In this document: positions 10,060-22,705 of the stretch, one piece after another | How positions within the stretch are numbered: the stretch's first letter is position 1 | Layout: each line of letters opens with the position of its first letter | NCBI GenBank assembly: GCA_029204225.1 | Contig: CM055109.1 | Span: 20,132,349 to 20,196,348, forward strand | DNA from: Diphasiastrum complanatum | Taxonomy: Eukaryota; Streptophyta; Lycopodiopsida; Lycopodiales; Lycopodiaceae | Length of the DNA: 64,000 nt | Direction of reading: 5' to 3' | Made by a program: the position numbers and the translations under genes | The notes under the pieces: generated by a model | What the model saw: the letters and a program-made list of their open reading frames with translations, nothing else | What the model was told of the DNA's origin: nothing | Databases searched by the model: none

Positions 10060-10478
10060 GTCCATATCATAGTTGCACCGCGATTCGCGAATCGCGATCC
10101 CGATTCACGATTCGGGATTTTCCCAGAATCGTGTAGAATCGAAAAAAAATTTCTTTTTTTTGAAATTTTTTTGTGCAATATGGGTATTAGATGAAAGCTC
10201 TGATCGAGGGGAGTATGATTGTGTAGTTTGCCGACTGTTTCAGGTGCAGGATGGTCCCTTTACGCTAAAGCTGCATCCCATATAAAAAAAAGTGAACACA
10301 TTGGGGCATTCCTAGTGAACATAGCAGGAATCTCCCTTTCTCTGATTCTCCCTGTCTCTATCTCTCTCTGATCACGATTCACAACAAACGGAACTAAAAC
10401 CATGCTGAACAAAAACCTAGCTGAATCATTCTGAACTTTAGCCTTAAATGAAACAATTTTTGACAAAACAACCATACT

Positions 10479-10727
<249 letters not shown>

Positions 10728-10895
10728 ACCATAAATCATAAACCATAAAACCGTAGTTACTGAACTAAAACCACAAAGAACAATACTGAATCACGACAAT
10801 GCTGTGAATAGGATCATCATAATATATAATATCGGGCCACATGGCACCAAAAAGGGGTACAATGATGTTCCATGAACGTAATGAAAACTATATAA

Positions 10896-13800
10896 CTAAG
10901 GCTCGTCAGAGTCATGGTAGGATAAATCATCCGAATCTGTGGACTGCAGATCCCATGGGTCCGCAGATGAATCGGAATTGGAGGGAGCCATATGTCGTGG
11001 TGTGGCCCTGGCTCTGCTGCGTGCTCTGGATCCCTGCTGCGTGCCCTGGCTCTGGACCACCCCCCTCTCCCTGCCTCTACCTCTGCCTCTGCCTTTGCCT
11101 CTGCCTCTCTCCCCTCCTCTGGCCCCCATCTGGCTGCCCCCAGCCCTGTGTCTACTCCGTCGTGCCTGTGTGTCAGGTGGCCGTAACCCTACGCCCTGGG
11201 ATGGCCCTACCCACTGTGATGATGCCTGGCCGACGACTGCCTGTGATGCTCCACTCCTGTCTACAAAAAGAGTACTCAGCCCCCCCCTCCTAGAACCTCT
11301 AGGTCTCCCCCTAGGCCTACGTGCAGGAATGGCTGGCTCCTCCTCTGTCTCTGCATCAGGGTCCACTAGCAGGTCAGCCAGGTCATCCCCCTGTGCCTCC
11401 ACCCACATCTCCTCGTCCTCCTCTGTATCTCCCTCAACCCACTCCTCCTCCTCCACATAGTGTGCCCCGAGCATCTCTCCACCCTCCGAGACCTCATCAT
11501 CTCCCTCCTCAGCCCTCTCCCTCTGCCTCTCTGTCCTCCTCAGCCGCCGTAAAGCCCGTGCGTCAGCCTGTGCCTGTCTGTAGAGCTCTCTATGGATCTC
11601 ATCATCCATCTCCTCCTGTGTGGGTGGTGCCCGAGGAGCAGCAGCTATCGAATCCACCAAGCAAGTGTCGGGGTCCACCTGCAACCAAAAACAATACATT
11701 GTTGTTAGGCAGGTACTGTGCAACTCACTGCATATTTTGAAAGCAAATCAATTCACCAAAGCATACCAAGAAAAAAGGGGTGATGATGTGACTCACCTCG
11801 AGCATCTGACCCTCTCCTCGTGTGCGCCTCAGCATACGGCCGTTGGTGTTCACAAACACCAACCGCCTACACTGCTCGATGGACAACTTGTTCCTCTTCT
11901 GCGTGTGATACAAGGCCCAGGTGCTCCAATTCCGCTCACAAGCTCCTACAGAACAGTCCTGTGCAAGGACTCTCTCAGCCAATCGCCTCAGGTCACCTGT
12001 GCTGCACCCGTGGATGCACCACCATGTAACGGGCCTCAGCTGATCCTCCCTCCGCCGACTCTGCTCTCCATCGAAAGGAAACTGGAAGCGCTCAAATGCG
12101 AGCAGCTGGCTTGCAATGTTGGCCAGCATCGGACCTATTGGCAAAAGGAAAAACATGGCACATGTAAGACCCCTCAAATTCAGACACTACCAATGAGTAC
12201 AATACTGCAGTAACATTGCTACCAAATGATTTCTCACACGTACCTGATCCGGGCCATACACGCTCCGTGTACTCCACCCATCCCCGATGCAGCTCCGGAT
12301 CGTCCCTCTCTCGTGTAGAGCGCCACAAGGGGTGTAACATGTGGGCTACGGCGTGGATGGGTCGGTGGAAGTAGTCCCATCTGGCCTCCCAGATGCGTGA
12401 GATCTCGCGCCTCCTGCAGCAGACAAATTACAACAATCACTAAACCATAGCATAAAAGAAACGCATCAGACTCGAGTGAGAAACAACAAACTAGACACTG
12501 AAGAGTCATACCTATGCTCGTCCAAGGCTGACAACAGAATCCCCTCGCCGATGCGCTCCATGAACTCGTAAATGAGACCGAGGGTGCACCCCTCACGGTC
12601 TACCAGACGCAGCACTCTGTAAATGGGTAGTAGGATCCCACTAATCTCCTCAGCAGCTCTCCAGAACTCGTCGCCGTACACAGTGGACTGGAAAAATGCC
12701 GAATGGGGGAGGTCTGTAAAGTCCCGGAAGGCCACGCTGGAAACCATCCGCCGCAATGCATCCTTCACCACCACCAATCGCTCTAGCACCAAGAAGTAAA
12801 ACGCAAAGCGTGTGGGTGCGGGCTTCTTCAGGTTTAGGGTGGAGAAGGTGCGGAACAGGGCCAACACACGCCTCTTCCTGGTGACAAAAGTGACCAGGCG
12901 CATGGCCGTAGAAGTGATCTGCAACACAAACACCCAGTAAAAAAGTTTAGACAGTAGTTGAGACGTGGTTAGCAGCATCGAAGGATAGCAAATAGAACAA
13001 ACTATACCTCTCTGATCCATGGAAGCGCACATAGGTCATGGATGAGCAAGTCTATGCAATGTGCAGCACAGGGTGTCCACACAATGCTGGGGTGCTCCCT
13101 CATCATAATCTCGCCCATCTGCTTGCAGTTCGAGGCGTTGTCGGTGACAACCTGAACCACGTGCTCATCTCCGATGTCAGCAATAACATCTCTAATGACC
13201 TCCCATATGAAATCGGCTGTGATGGCGTCACCACCTCGAGTGGCATCCACGCCACGTAGGAATACTGTGCCAAGCGGGCAAGAAACCAAGACATTGATGA
13301 CGGATCGGTCCATCCATCGCTCAGTATCGTGCATCCATACCTGTCGCAAAACACCCATTAGCTACATGCAAAAATTACGGCACCAGTAAATCCTAAACAC
13401 ATGCAAAGAGATTACAAAGACAAGTTACTTACTGCTGCCAAGCTGAGCGAATGGAACTCAACTCCCGCGTGATGGTCTCCTCCTCCTGACAAAGCAACTT
13501 GCCTCGTAGTGCCTCTCGCCTAGGAGGTGTCCATGTAGCATCCACGGCCGCCATCTGTGCACAGAACTCCCTGAACACCCAAGTGTCAGCAACAGCAAAG
13601 GCAATGCCGCACTCGTAAAAGAACTGGCCACACAGTCGAGTGCAACGGGCCTGCTGCTCTCTCTGCCAGCCGCATCGATCAAGGGTCTGCTGCCTGGGCC
13701 TAACCCCTCTCTGCTGTGTATATGGTGCTCGTGGTCTGGCATGCCCAACGGATGGCTGATCTGTGGGTGTGTCACTCTCTCTGGCAACATCTGCCGAAGC

Positions 13801-14427
13801 ATGTGGTGCATCTGCTGCCGAGGAGGGTCGAGAAGCACCCGCTGCTGCTGAACCAACATGCTCATCTGATGGTCCTGTTGCTGCTGCGGATGGAACTGAA
13901 GGTGCTCTACTGGGCCTTGCACCTGAACCATGCTCTGCCCATGCTGTACTGGGCCCTGCAGCTGTACCATGCTCTGCCCGTGATGTACTGGGCCCTGCAC
14001 CTGTACCATGCCCAACCCATGATATACTACGCCCTGGAGCTATACCATGCCCTGCCCGTGATGTACTAGGCCCAATATCCATGGTAGGCCCTGCTTGTCT
14101 GCCTGTGAGCCCTCCTGCATGCCTACCTGTAGCTGCTCCTGCTGTCTGTCCCTGTCTAGAACCCTGTGATGCAGTACCGGGCCCGTACATGGTAGACAAC
14201 CTCTGCAGATCCTCATCAGAAATCCTGGGGCAATCAGATATGCCCAATGTCCGCCCATCTGGCCCTCTGACCCGCAGCAAGTGAGCCCTAACCCTGGTGA
14301 GTGATCCCGTGAAGTGACCACCGCAATGCAAGCATCTCCATCTGCGGGTGCCTGAGCCATGGTGTGTGCCCACATCCCCGTCGGTAAGCTCAACCTCGGC
14401 CCAAAGGCCTCGGTCCCGCACTGGCAT
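10896..14427 (-). CDS. hAT transposase gene, six coding exons, one frameshift
   Basis: Exons on the minus strand: 14427-13433, 13340-13008, 12918-12512, 12413-12244, 12134-11797 and 11678-10896. All five introns (92-118 bp) are GT-AG and phases join correctly. Exon 1: BED-type zinc finger WRCLHCGGHF..AHLL..C, then imperfect 13-aa repeats. Exons 1-2 join to give YGCTILSDGWTD, the start of the DUF659/RNase-H-like core, followed by VTDNASN and PCAAHCIDLL. Exons 3-4 hold the hAT helical region. Exon 5 carries the dimerisation motif ACERNWSTWALYHTQKRN. Exon 6 is acidic, then Arg-Gly rich with an AT-hook-like RRPRGRPRG, and stops at 10896. About 1,008 residues. The spliced length is not a multiple of three: the frame shifts by one near 13310-13325, between GWTD and SVINVLV, so this copy is probably inactive. 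A possible 5'-UTR acceptor (TTTGCAG) lies just upstream near 14450. Confidence 0.88.
13915..14090. repeat. About 39-bp minisatellite within transposase exon 1
   Basis: A repeat of about 39 bp (core GTACCATGCTCTGCCC on the plus strand) is present four to five times. On the coding strand it gives imperfect 13-aa units of the type GPSTSRAEHGTAA. Divisible by three, so length change keeps the frame. Confidence 0.85.
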
Positions 14428-14459
14428 CGTATCAACACGACCCTAAACCTGCAAACAAC

Positions 14460-15307
14460 AAATAATCAGGCAAACGTTCAGTAGAAAAAAAAAATACATT
14501 GCATTGAACAACATTACCGAGCTCAAATAGAGCTCAAAATACCAGAGCATACATCAGAACGATTCCAGTTCACACATTATATCAAGTGCCAAAGAAGAAC
14601 ATGAGATTAGGGCGTGGGATAGAATAATTTCTGTATGAGGGATAACAGGCGACTGACGTTAGCGTCGGAGTCCGTGCAGGCATAAAGGAGTGCAGTGTGG
14701 GCCTAAACCGCGCCCCTAGCAGATGTTTGCACGATGGTCCACGTCTAAACCCTAAAAAGTATGGAATCAGGGCATGAAAATTGAAATTTGTGATACGAAC
14801 GTAGACGGGCGGAACGGAGGTCATAGGAGTCTGTGCAAGCATGTGCAAATGCATTCTAGGCTCAGACATCACCTCACTCGGTTTCCAACAAGCCATTCTG
14901 TGGAAATGGCCAAAATACACAAGCATTTGGAATGTGGTGTTCAAATCTCGCTAGGCGTGTCGTGACGGCTGAAACTGATGCTGTAAAAATCACTGTGGGC
15001 GTGAAGAAAGGTGGTCTAGAGCCAGACTACGCTCGATTTGGTTGCCTACAGCTCAATGTCAACAATTGCAAAAAATCAAGCCTACACTTACCAAATATCG
15101 AAATTTGGTCGTTTCGCTCTCCACGAAGCTCAGACCCACCCGGCACCGTGCACACCAACTCCGTATCGTCGAGTAGATGCCTGCCAAGTATTCACTTGCG
15201 AAGATTGGACGCCCACGGCTCTCAGAAAAAAAATTTGCCTCCTCCACTACTGGCGCGGTTCTATGCGCGAGGAGGAGGCCGAAAATCGGGTTTTTGTTTT
15301 TTTTTTG
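14460..15307 (-). other. Upstream region of the hAT transposase
   Basis: About 850 bp between the start codon and the transposon end. Expected to hold the promoter and a 5'-UTR intron. No TATA box or coding content could be chosen with confidence. Confidence 0.5.
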
Positions 15308-15315
15308 GTCCATAT

Positions 15316-16304
15316 TTGTGACTATTTTTTTGTGGCCCTTGCTGAAATATGACCTTGCTACTCTTCTTCATCAGAGTTATTTCTATCTCCAAAATAAGTA
15401 CTCTCGTGCTAAGCCTATAGGTCTCCTACAGCATTGAACTACACACCTCATCACTAGTGGATCAATATTCCCATGGACTTTATCATTGGCCTACCTCATA
15501 CCTACGATGGTCACGATTCTTGTTTGGTGGTTATGGATAGGTTTTCAAAACAAACTCAATTCATTCTTTTGTGGATCAATGTCGTTGTCGTGTCATGATA
15601 TAGTTCGGGCTTCTACGGAAGAGCTTGCTCCAAGCTATTATGGGCCTTTTCAAATTCTCCAGCGTGTTAGTCTGATTCCATGTCGTCTTCAATTACCTTC
15701 GATGTCATCCATTCACAAAAGATACAACAGCAATATCAATCTTTTGTGGATCAGCATCATCATCGTGTCGAATTTCAGGAGAGTGCTATAGTTTACTTAC
15801 AGTTGGTTTCACTCCACATCACTTTGTTCAAGGTCAAGCTTCTATGGAAGAGCTTGCTCCAAGCTATTATGGGCCTTTTCAAATTCTCCAGTGTGTTAAT
15901 CTGATTCCCTGTTGTCTTTAATAACCTTTGATGACACGTGCCTGTGACATTTTTCATGTGAGCCTACTACGAGTTGCTATTGGAGATACTATACCTCAAT
16001 CTGACACATTTTCAGAAAATCCAAAGCTCTTTCCATTTCTTCCTACTGTTATTCTTTATTCTTTAGGTGTGCTTTCAATATGGTCAACATCGTCAGTAGG
16101 TTCAGTTTCTACTTCAATGGGATGCTCATCCTCTTCAGAAGGCTACTTGAGAGTCCCTTGATGTTTTTCTCATTCCCTTACTTGCTGATCAAGCTCGTGC
16201 TTTAACAACCATTATTCAAGATCATCCTGGTTCTACTCTACCCTCTGCTAGCTGATTCCATATATTTTGCTCGAAATATTAGGAGTTTACTTCTAATAGG
16301 GGAG
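15316..16304 (+). pseudogene. Old gypsy element C, part 3 (integrase to chromodomain end)
   Basis: Continues directly from 10067. NKYSRAK, then MDFIIGLPHTYDGHDSC (near 15475-15525), the integrase core with its first Asp, then a collapsed stretch. The integrase C-terminal segment (EELAPSYYGPFQILQ type) appears twice, near 15617 and 15848, about 231 bp apart, from a decayed tandem duplication. Then ACDIFHVSLLRVAI near 15945, and a degenerate tail to the purine tract AGGGGAG at 16297-16304. Many frameshifts and stops; no function. Confidence 0.85.
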
Positions 16305-16738
16305 TGTTATGAACACATATATCACATATGTTCATATGATGGCCATTACATGCGTCACTAATACATTATTATAGTGGCATCATTTACTCTTACATTACTT
16401 TCGTTAGTCGCCTATTATTTGATGTTATTACTAGTATACACGCACTTTTTAATACATTTGACAAGCCCCGAAACACTATTTTACACCATTCCTAATTTGG
16501 GTATTAATATTTGAATTTTCAATGTTTCCCTCCAAAATTAACTAAAGGAAGGTAGCTTTTGCTTAGTATATATAGCCACTTTTGTTAGCTTATGATTTTG
16601 GAGACTTCATTTGCTATTGCTCAATTAGGGCTTTGGCTTTAGATTTCTATTGGTTCTTAGGTAGAAAACCTTCATGAGCTATTCCATTGTGTCAATTGTG
16701 AATGCTTATCATGTTCTATGTGATTTGAGTTCTTAACT
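16305..16738 (+). repeat. 3' LTR of gypsy element C
   Basis: It begins TGTTATGAACAC straight after a purine tract and ends near GTTCTTAACT, comparable to GTTCATAACT in element A. About 434 bp, similar to the LTRs of A and D. The far end is set by that similarity and may be off by a few bases. Confidence 0.7.
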
Positions 16739-17650
16739 CTAATGTGGTGACCGATTATGATCCTAAATAGAGGTGCCACAATGGGTTCAAGATGGCGGGC
16801 AGCCAATGATGGAGGTGAATAAATATGCTCCCAAGAATAGACTGAATGGCATTATCCTTTCCAATCCTAGGCGCTCAGATACATGCAAAAATTGGAAGAC
16901 ATTGTAACGACAAAAAAAGGACTTAATAGTAAAGTTGACCTAGTGTAAAACTGAAGAATGATAAATACCAAAAAAGCTAGAAATTGGACGTTCCTAAGAA
17001 CTCAATGTGAACAGATAGCCTCTCCAATCAATCAAATATAAGGGGCATAGGGTTTAAGCATTTGGGGCCTTGGTTGGGGTTGGGTCTACGATCACCACTT
17101 CACACCCTCATGTGAGCATGTGCCATCCAAATAATAATCAATGAATGTCTTTAATAATATCGAATAACATATGCATCTGCAATTGAAAATTCATGAGAAA
17201 AGAAGAAATAATGTGAAACTTCAAAAACCTTGAGAAAAACAAATTATCATTACCTTATTTCATTCAATACAAATACTTTAGAAGCCAAACCATTGGCATT
17301 TCAAAGTCATGAAAAGCATTCTTAGCTTACCTTCATCTTAAAAAGGTCTTATAACCCCTTCACGTCGCCACATCAGGTATTTCTCACAAAGACCTGCAAT
17401 CTATAAATTTTGTAAAAAATGTAAAAGCTACAGTTGAACATAACTTCCAACCTAACAAAGAGAATAGATTTAAGCTTTGAAAAAACAAAATTGCATCTTG
17501 CCTAAGTATCAAATTGTTCACAAAATTGTGGAAACCACATGTCTATCAAAGATCAATGAATATATATTAGTGAGATACAAAATTTATAATATTGAAGGGA
17601 AAAAAAGGAACAAATCTTAGCTAGCCAGCATTACTCACACCTCGTGAGTA
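16739..17650. other. No assignable gene or element
   Basis: AT-rich sequence without a long open frame, LTR ends, or similarity to other parts of the window that I can see. Confidence 0.6.
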
Positions 17651-18051
17651 CCCAAGCACAAGTTGATGTCTGGGTTTCAAAAGAATCCGAATTCTCTTAG
17701 CAGACTGAGAGAGCTGTTCAAGGACCAAACAACAACCTGTAAATCACTGCCTCGGCACTCCCAACTTGTCACTTTTGCCTTTTTTTTTCTCCAATTCCAG
17801 CCATCTTTTACAGCTTATCAAAAGGCTGTCGCGCGCTCACTCTCCACCACATTTTCAGGAATTCTGACTCCGTTTACTCTTTCAAATTCACATTGTATCC
17901 CTGGCTGTCCAGCGCATTTTTACAGCTTCTCCATTGTTCATTGCTGTCTGTTTTTTTTTTAGTTGTGATAATATTGGTTGTAATAGGCTAATTTGGGGTG
18001 ACAACAAGAGTCCGCTCCCTCAAGTTTTCGTCTATTCCTTCCACTATCATT

Positions 18052-19135
18052 ATGGCACATTCACCTACCCCGAGTGAGACTACTCAGGAAACCTTATCCG
18101 ATCAGTTTCGTCGCATGGATGAGACCCTGTCTGGCCTCGTTCTTCGCTTCGATTCAGTTATGACCGGCTTTGCTACTATGCAGTCACAGATTGATTCTTT
18201 ACAGCCTCATGGTCCTGGTAAAGCTCCTGTTTTTCCTACATTTGGGACTCCCCCTCCATTTGGATTTCCATCTTCTTCTGCTAGTCAGCCTGGTGGTGGA
18301 CCGTTCATTCCATCTAACCCACCTCCTGGTTTCTTTCCTCGTCCCCCCCTTCTTGAGCCACACTTTGCTCGAGACTTTCGTGATAGGGTACAGCTTGCTA
18401 CCTATTCCGGTTCCTCCGACGGGAACTTATTAGAGAATTGGTTTGCTAAGCTTGACACATATTTTCAGATTTACCCCAAGACTGATCCTCAGAAGATCCA
18501 GTTGGCTGCTTTACATTTAGATGGACGTGCCGCCACGTGGTGGCGAGTTTATAGAGTTGATCCTAATCGGGAATGGCTCCATGTATGGCATACTTTTCGC
18601 CGTGACCTCCGCCATGCTATGATTGATCCTCAGTGGCTTGACCGCCAACGTGATACATTCCGTAGTCTCACTCAGACCAGTGATCTTGCTTCTTATACAG
18701 ATCAGTTTATGGAGCTTTCTTATCTTTTCACAGATCTACAGCCCACTGAGCTTATTTCTCGTTACATTGCTGGGCTTCGTGGTGCTTTACGTTATGAAGT
18801 TTCTTCCTTCCATCCTACCACACTTGTTGAGGCGATGTCTCTTGCCATAAGTACTCTGACACCCTTCCTTCCCGCTTCTCCCGACCCCGTCCTTCTGCTT
18901 CATCGTTTCCCGCTACGTTCACCCCTACACCGGCCCCTTCTGTTCCAGCTCTCTCCATTGCCCATTCGCCTCCTCGTCCTCCGACTCCTCGACCTGCTTT
19001 TGTCCAACGTTACACGTCTGCAGAGTTCGCTAATCTTCAGCAGAAGCGTCTTTGCTTTCGTTGTAAGAGTCCTGACCATCTTGCCCGTGATTGCCGCCAG
19101 CCTCTCCCTACTACTACTGCTGTTTTTTTACCATG
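18052..19135 (+). pseudogene. gag of element D with 13-nt deletion
   Basis: Start chosen at the ATG of MAHSPTP (18052), matching A; the frame is open from 17998. The capsid region is readable in frame up to VEAMSLA. At 18845/18846 D lacks 13 nt that A still has (window 8-20), which shifts the frame. The zinc knuckle CFRCKSPDHLARDC (19053-19094) is therefore in the frame two positions on, and that frame ends in TGA at 19132-19134. The continuous frame through this stretch encodes a meaningless Leu-rich sequence. Role: capsid protein and RNA binding. Pol follows in a frame +1 to the knuckle frame. Confidence 0.87.
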
Positions 19136-21303
19136 AGGGCACTACTCCAGATGATTCCGATATCTACATTCATATTTCTGATGAGCCTGACTTATCCTCT
19201 GAGCCTTCCCCTGATTTACTTCCTGCTACTTGCCATGCTCAGCTTGCCTATGCTACTTGGACAGGGCGTCCTGGTCCTCGCTCCATTCGGTTACGTGTGC
19301 GTATTACAGGTCGAGAGTATATTGCTTTAGTTGATACTGGTATCACTCATTCTTTTATTAGCAGTTATATCACTAGTCGGATCCGTGCTTCACCTGTTCC
19401 TACTTCCCAGCCTCTCACAGTTGAGGTTGCCAGTTCTCATTCTTTTCCTAGTTCTCAGATGTTTCAGCGTTTACCATACCACATTGGAGATTTCTCTGGA
19501 CAGGCAGATCTTTACATTATCCCTATGGAGCGTTATGATCTTATCCTTGGTGCTGATTGGTTTGCATCTCTTGGAGCCGTTACACTGGACTTGACACAGC
19601 AGACATTGACATTTGTACATGATGCAGTTACACACTCACTTGTGGGCATTGATTCTCAGAAAGACTTCCAGTTGATTACTGGGAAGCAGTTTATTCGCAG
19701 CCTGCCGAAGGCTCATTGTGCTGCCTTATTATGTGTTCAGCGGGCAGTACCGGTTCCTCCAGTTTCTACACCAGCAGCTATTCCTCAGGTGATTTCTGAC
19801 TTATTACATCAGTATGCTTTTGTCTTTTCAGAACCTACGACGCTACCACCATTACGTGACGTGAACCATCATATTGATTTGCGTCCTGGTTCTGCTCCCT
19901 CCCGTCCCCCTTATCGTATGTCTCGATCTGAGCGTGATGAGCTTGAGCTCCATATTACTGCCTTGTTAGATCAGGGTCTCATTGTTCCTAGTCACAGCCC
20001 TTTTGGTGCTCCTGTTCTCCTTATTAATAAGAAAGATGGTACCAAACGCCTTTGTATTGATTACCGTGCTTTAAATAAGTTGACTATTCGTAATCAATAC
20101 CCTATTCCACACATGGATGACCTCTTTGACCAGCTCGGTACCTCTAAAATCTTTTCCAAGATAGACCTTCGTTCTGGATATTACCAAATCAGGATGCACC
20201 CTTCTGACGAACATAAGACTGCTTTCCGTACTCATCTTGGTTTATATGAATTTCGTGTGCTTCCTTTTGGTGTTACTAATGGCCCTCCTACGTTCCAAAA
20301 TGTGATGAATAACGACTTACGTCCGCTTCTTGGTCATTGTGTCTTGGTTTATTTTGATGATATTCTTATTTTTAGTCAGTCTCTTGCTGAGCATGTTGCC
20401 CATCTTTCCTCGGTCTTTCAGTTACTTGTACACCACCAGTTATATGCTAAGTTGTCTAAATGTTCTTTTGTTGTTTCTGAGATCGAGTTTCTTGGTTTTC
20501 TTATTTGTAATGGTCACATTCGTCTGGACCCTCATAAGGTTCAGGCCATCCAGGATTGGCCTATACCTACTGATATTCATCATGTTCGTATGTTTCTTGG
20601 GTTAGCCACTCACCTTCGTCGTCCAGTTCCTCATTTTGCCACCATCGCAGCTCCTCTTCATGCACTTTTGAAGAAGTCTAGTACTTTTCTGTGGACTCCT
20701 GATTGTCAGACAGCGTTTGATACTCTTTGTCGTGTTGTTGTTGACGCTGCCGTTATGTGTTTACCACAGTTTGATCAGAAGTTTCTTGTTGAGACTGATG
20801 CTAGTAATGTTGGTTTGGGTGCTTTACTTCGCCAGTCACAATGTATTATTGCTTATGAGTCGCGTCGTCTTCGCTCTTATGAGCAACGTTATTCTGTGCA
20901 TGAGAAAGAGCTTCTTGCTATTATCTATGCTCTTATCTGTATCGAGTCCCATTTGACATTATTACTGATCACCAGTCTTTACGTTATCTGTTTTCTCAAC
21001 GTGACCTTAGTGATCGTCAATTTCGTTGGTTGCAGTTTTTACAGTCTTTTAATTTCTCCATATTGTATCGTCCTGGTCGTGCTAACACTGCTGCTGATGC
21101 ATTATCTCGTCTTCCAGCTTTGTTAAATACACTCGTTTCTACTATTCCTCCATGGTTTGATGCTCTACCTGCACATACCTTACATGTTCTGATTTTCGTG
21201 ATGTTTATAGTTCTGCCCCACCTGTTTCGTCCAGTCCTCATCAAGTTTACTCCATTATTGACAATCGTCTTTATCATTATGATTCCTTTGTATCCCTAGT
21301 TCT
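19135..21303 (+). pseudogene. Protease, reverse transcriptase and RNase H of element D
   Basis: Protease: ALVDTGITHSFIS (about 19327), then the LILGADWF motif near 19550. [26 protein letters not shown] and the catalytic VYFDDILIFS (about 20346). RNase H: VETDASNVGLGALL (about 20788) and EKELLAIIYAL. Near 20940 the frame shifts: the RNase H end and connector (RPGRANTAADALSRL, about 21066) read in another frame, and a second shift before 21304 returns to the first. The long open frame ending at 21126 therefore has an artefactual last 60 residues. Confidence 0.9.
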
Positions 21304-22659
21304 TTGGGTATCCGTTCCCAGTTGTTGTCGGATGCTCATTCCTCTCCTGTTGGGGGTCACTTTGGTTTTCAGAAGTCTTATGCTCGTCTCAAAGACCATT
21401 TCTATTGGCCCTCTCTTCGATCTGAGCTTGCTGTACTTATTCGTACCTGCCCTTTCTGTCTTCGTAATAAGTACTCCCGTTCTAAATCTGCTGGTTTGCT
21501 CCAGAGTTGGCCTATTCCTCATCGCCAGTGGACTGATATATCTATGGACTTTATCCTTGGCCTTCCCCATACCCAGCATGGTCACGATTCATGTATGGTG
21601 GTAGTTGACAGGTTCTCGAAACAGGCACATTTTATCCCAGTTCGCAGTACTATCACAGCAGAGCAGTGTGCACGTTTGTTCCTATCAGAGATTTTCCGCC
21701 TGCATGGATTTCCTCGTACTATCCTTTCTGATCGGGATAGTAAGTATACATCTATATTCTGGACAGAGCTTATGCGTATTTTGGATGTTCAGCTTTTTAT
21801 GGGTTCTGCTTATCATTCTACTTCTGATGGGCAGTCTGAGGTCCTTAACAGGATCCTTGAGGATTATTTACGCCATTTTGTTACTCCTTCAGGGAAGGAT
21901 TGGGATCAGCATTTATGTTTAGCAGAGTATAGCTATAATAGCTCTGTTAGTACCAGCACAGGTGTCTCTCCATTTTTATTATCTCATGGCTATGCACCTC
22001 TTTTACTTGGCATTCCTCTTCCTCCTGAGGATACACCTGTTACACTTGCATCTTTTCTATCAAGTGCTCGAGAGCTTATTACTCGGGCCAGTTCTCATTT
22101 ACAGCATGTTCAGCAGCGTTATCAGACCTCAGTTGATCGTCACCGCCGCCATGTTGAGTTTCAGCTTGGAGATATGGTTTATCTACGCTTACGGTTTGCA
22201 CGTCATCATTTTGTCCAGGGCCATGCTTCTACTGAGAAGCTTGCACCACGTTATTATGGGCTTTATCGCATTGTGGAGGTTCTTAGTCCAATTACATATC
22301 GCTTACAGCTTCCTGCTTCCACACGCGCCTGTGATGTATTCCATGTCAGTTTATTACGTGCTGCTATTGAGGATGACGCTCCTTGTGATGCTGAGTTTCC
22401 TACTGCTCCAGAGTTATTTGTATTTTTACCTGCTGTTATATTATAGGTTTGTCTATACCATAGTCGACGCCGCCGGCAGATTCAGTTTTTGGTCCAATGG
22501 GATGGTCGTCCTATTGAGGAGGCTACATGGGAGCCTATTGATGTGTTTTATCATACACCATTACTTGCGGATCAGGCTCGTGCTCTTGCTGCACTTGTTG
22601 ATTCCTCTACATCAGATGTTCCTCTAGCTGTTGATGCACCAGGGCTTGCTGCTACTTGA
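21304..22659 (+). pseudogene. Integrase of element D with one in-frame TAG before the chromodomain-like tail
   Basis: Zinc-binding region (VGGHFGF.., CPFC), DDE core with D in SMDFILGLPH, D in LSDRDSKYT and E in GQSEVLNR, then the C-terminal KLAPRYYGLYRIVE and ACDVFHVSLLRAAI. A TAG at 22444-22446 ends the open frame; the same frame continues for about 70 codons through RQIQFLVQWDGRPIEEATWE, a chromodomain-like motif, to TGA at 22657-22659. The stop therefore looks like a single nonsense mutation (for example from CAG). Confidence 0.92.
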
Positions 22660-22705
22660 TCCGGTTATCTTTTCGGCAGTTGGGTCTTTTTTTTGTGTCG
22701 GGGAG

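Noticed and set aside
10841-11740. Plus-strand Pro/Ser-rich frames opposite the hAT transposase
   Set aside because: Antisense shadows of the low-complexity exon 6.
20941-21126. Last 60 residues of the long D frame as a membrane domain
   Set aside because: They are RNase H read out of frame after the shift near 20940.
18170-22627. Many Leu/Val-rich open frames within D
   Set aside because: Out-of-frame translation of gag-pol; D's true domains are found in the other frames.
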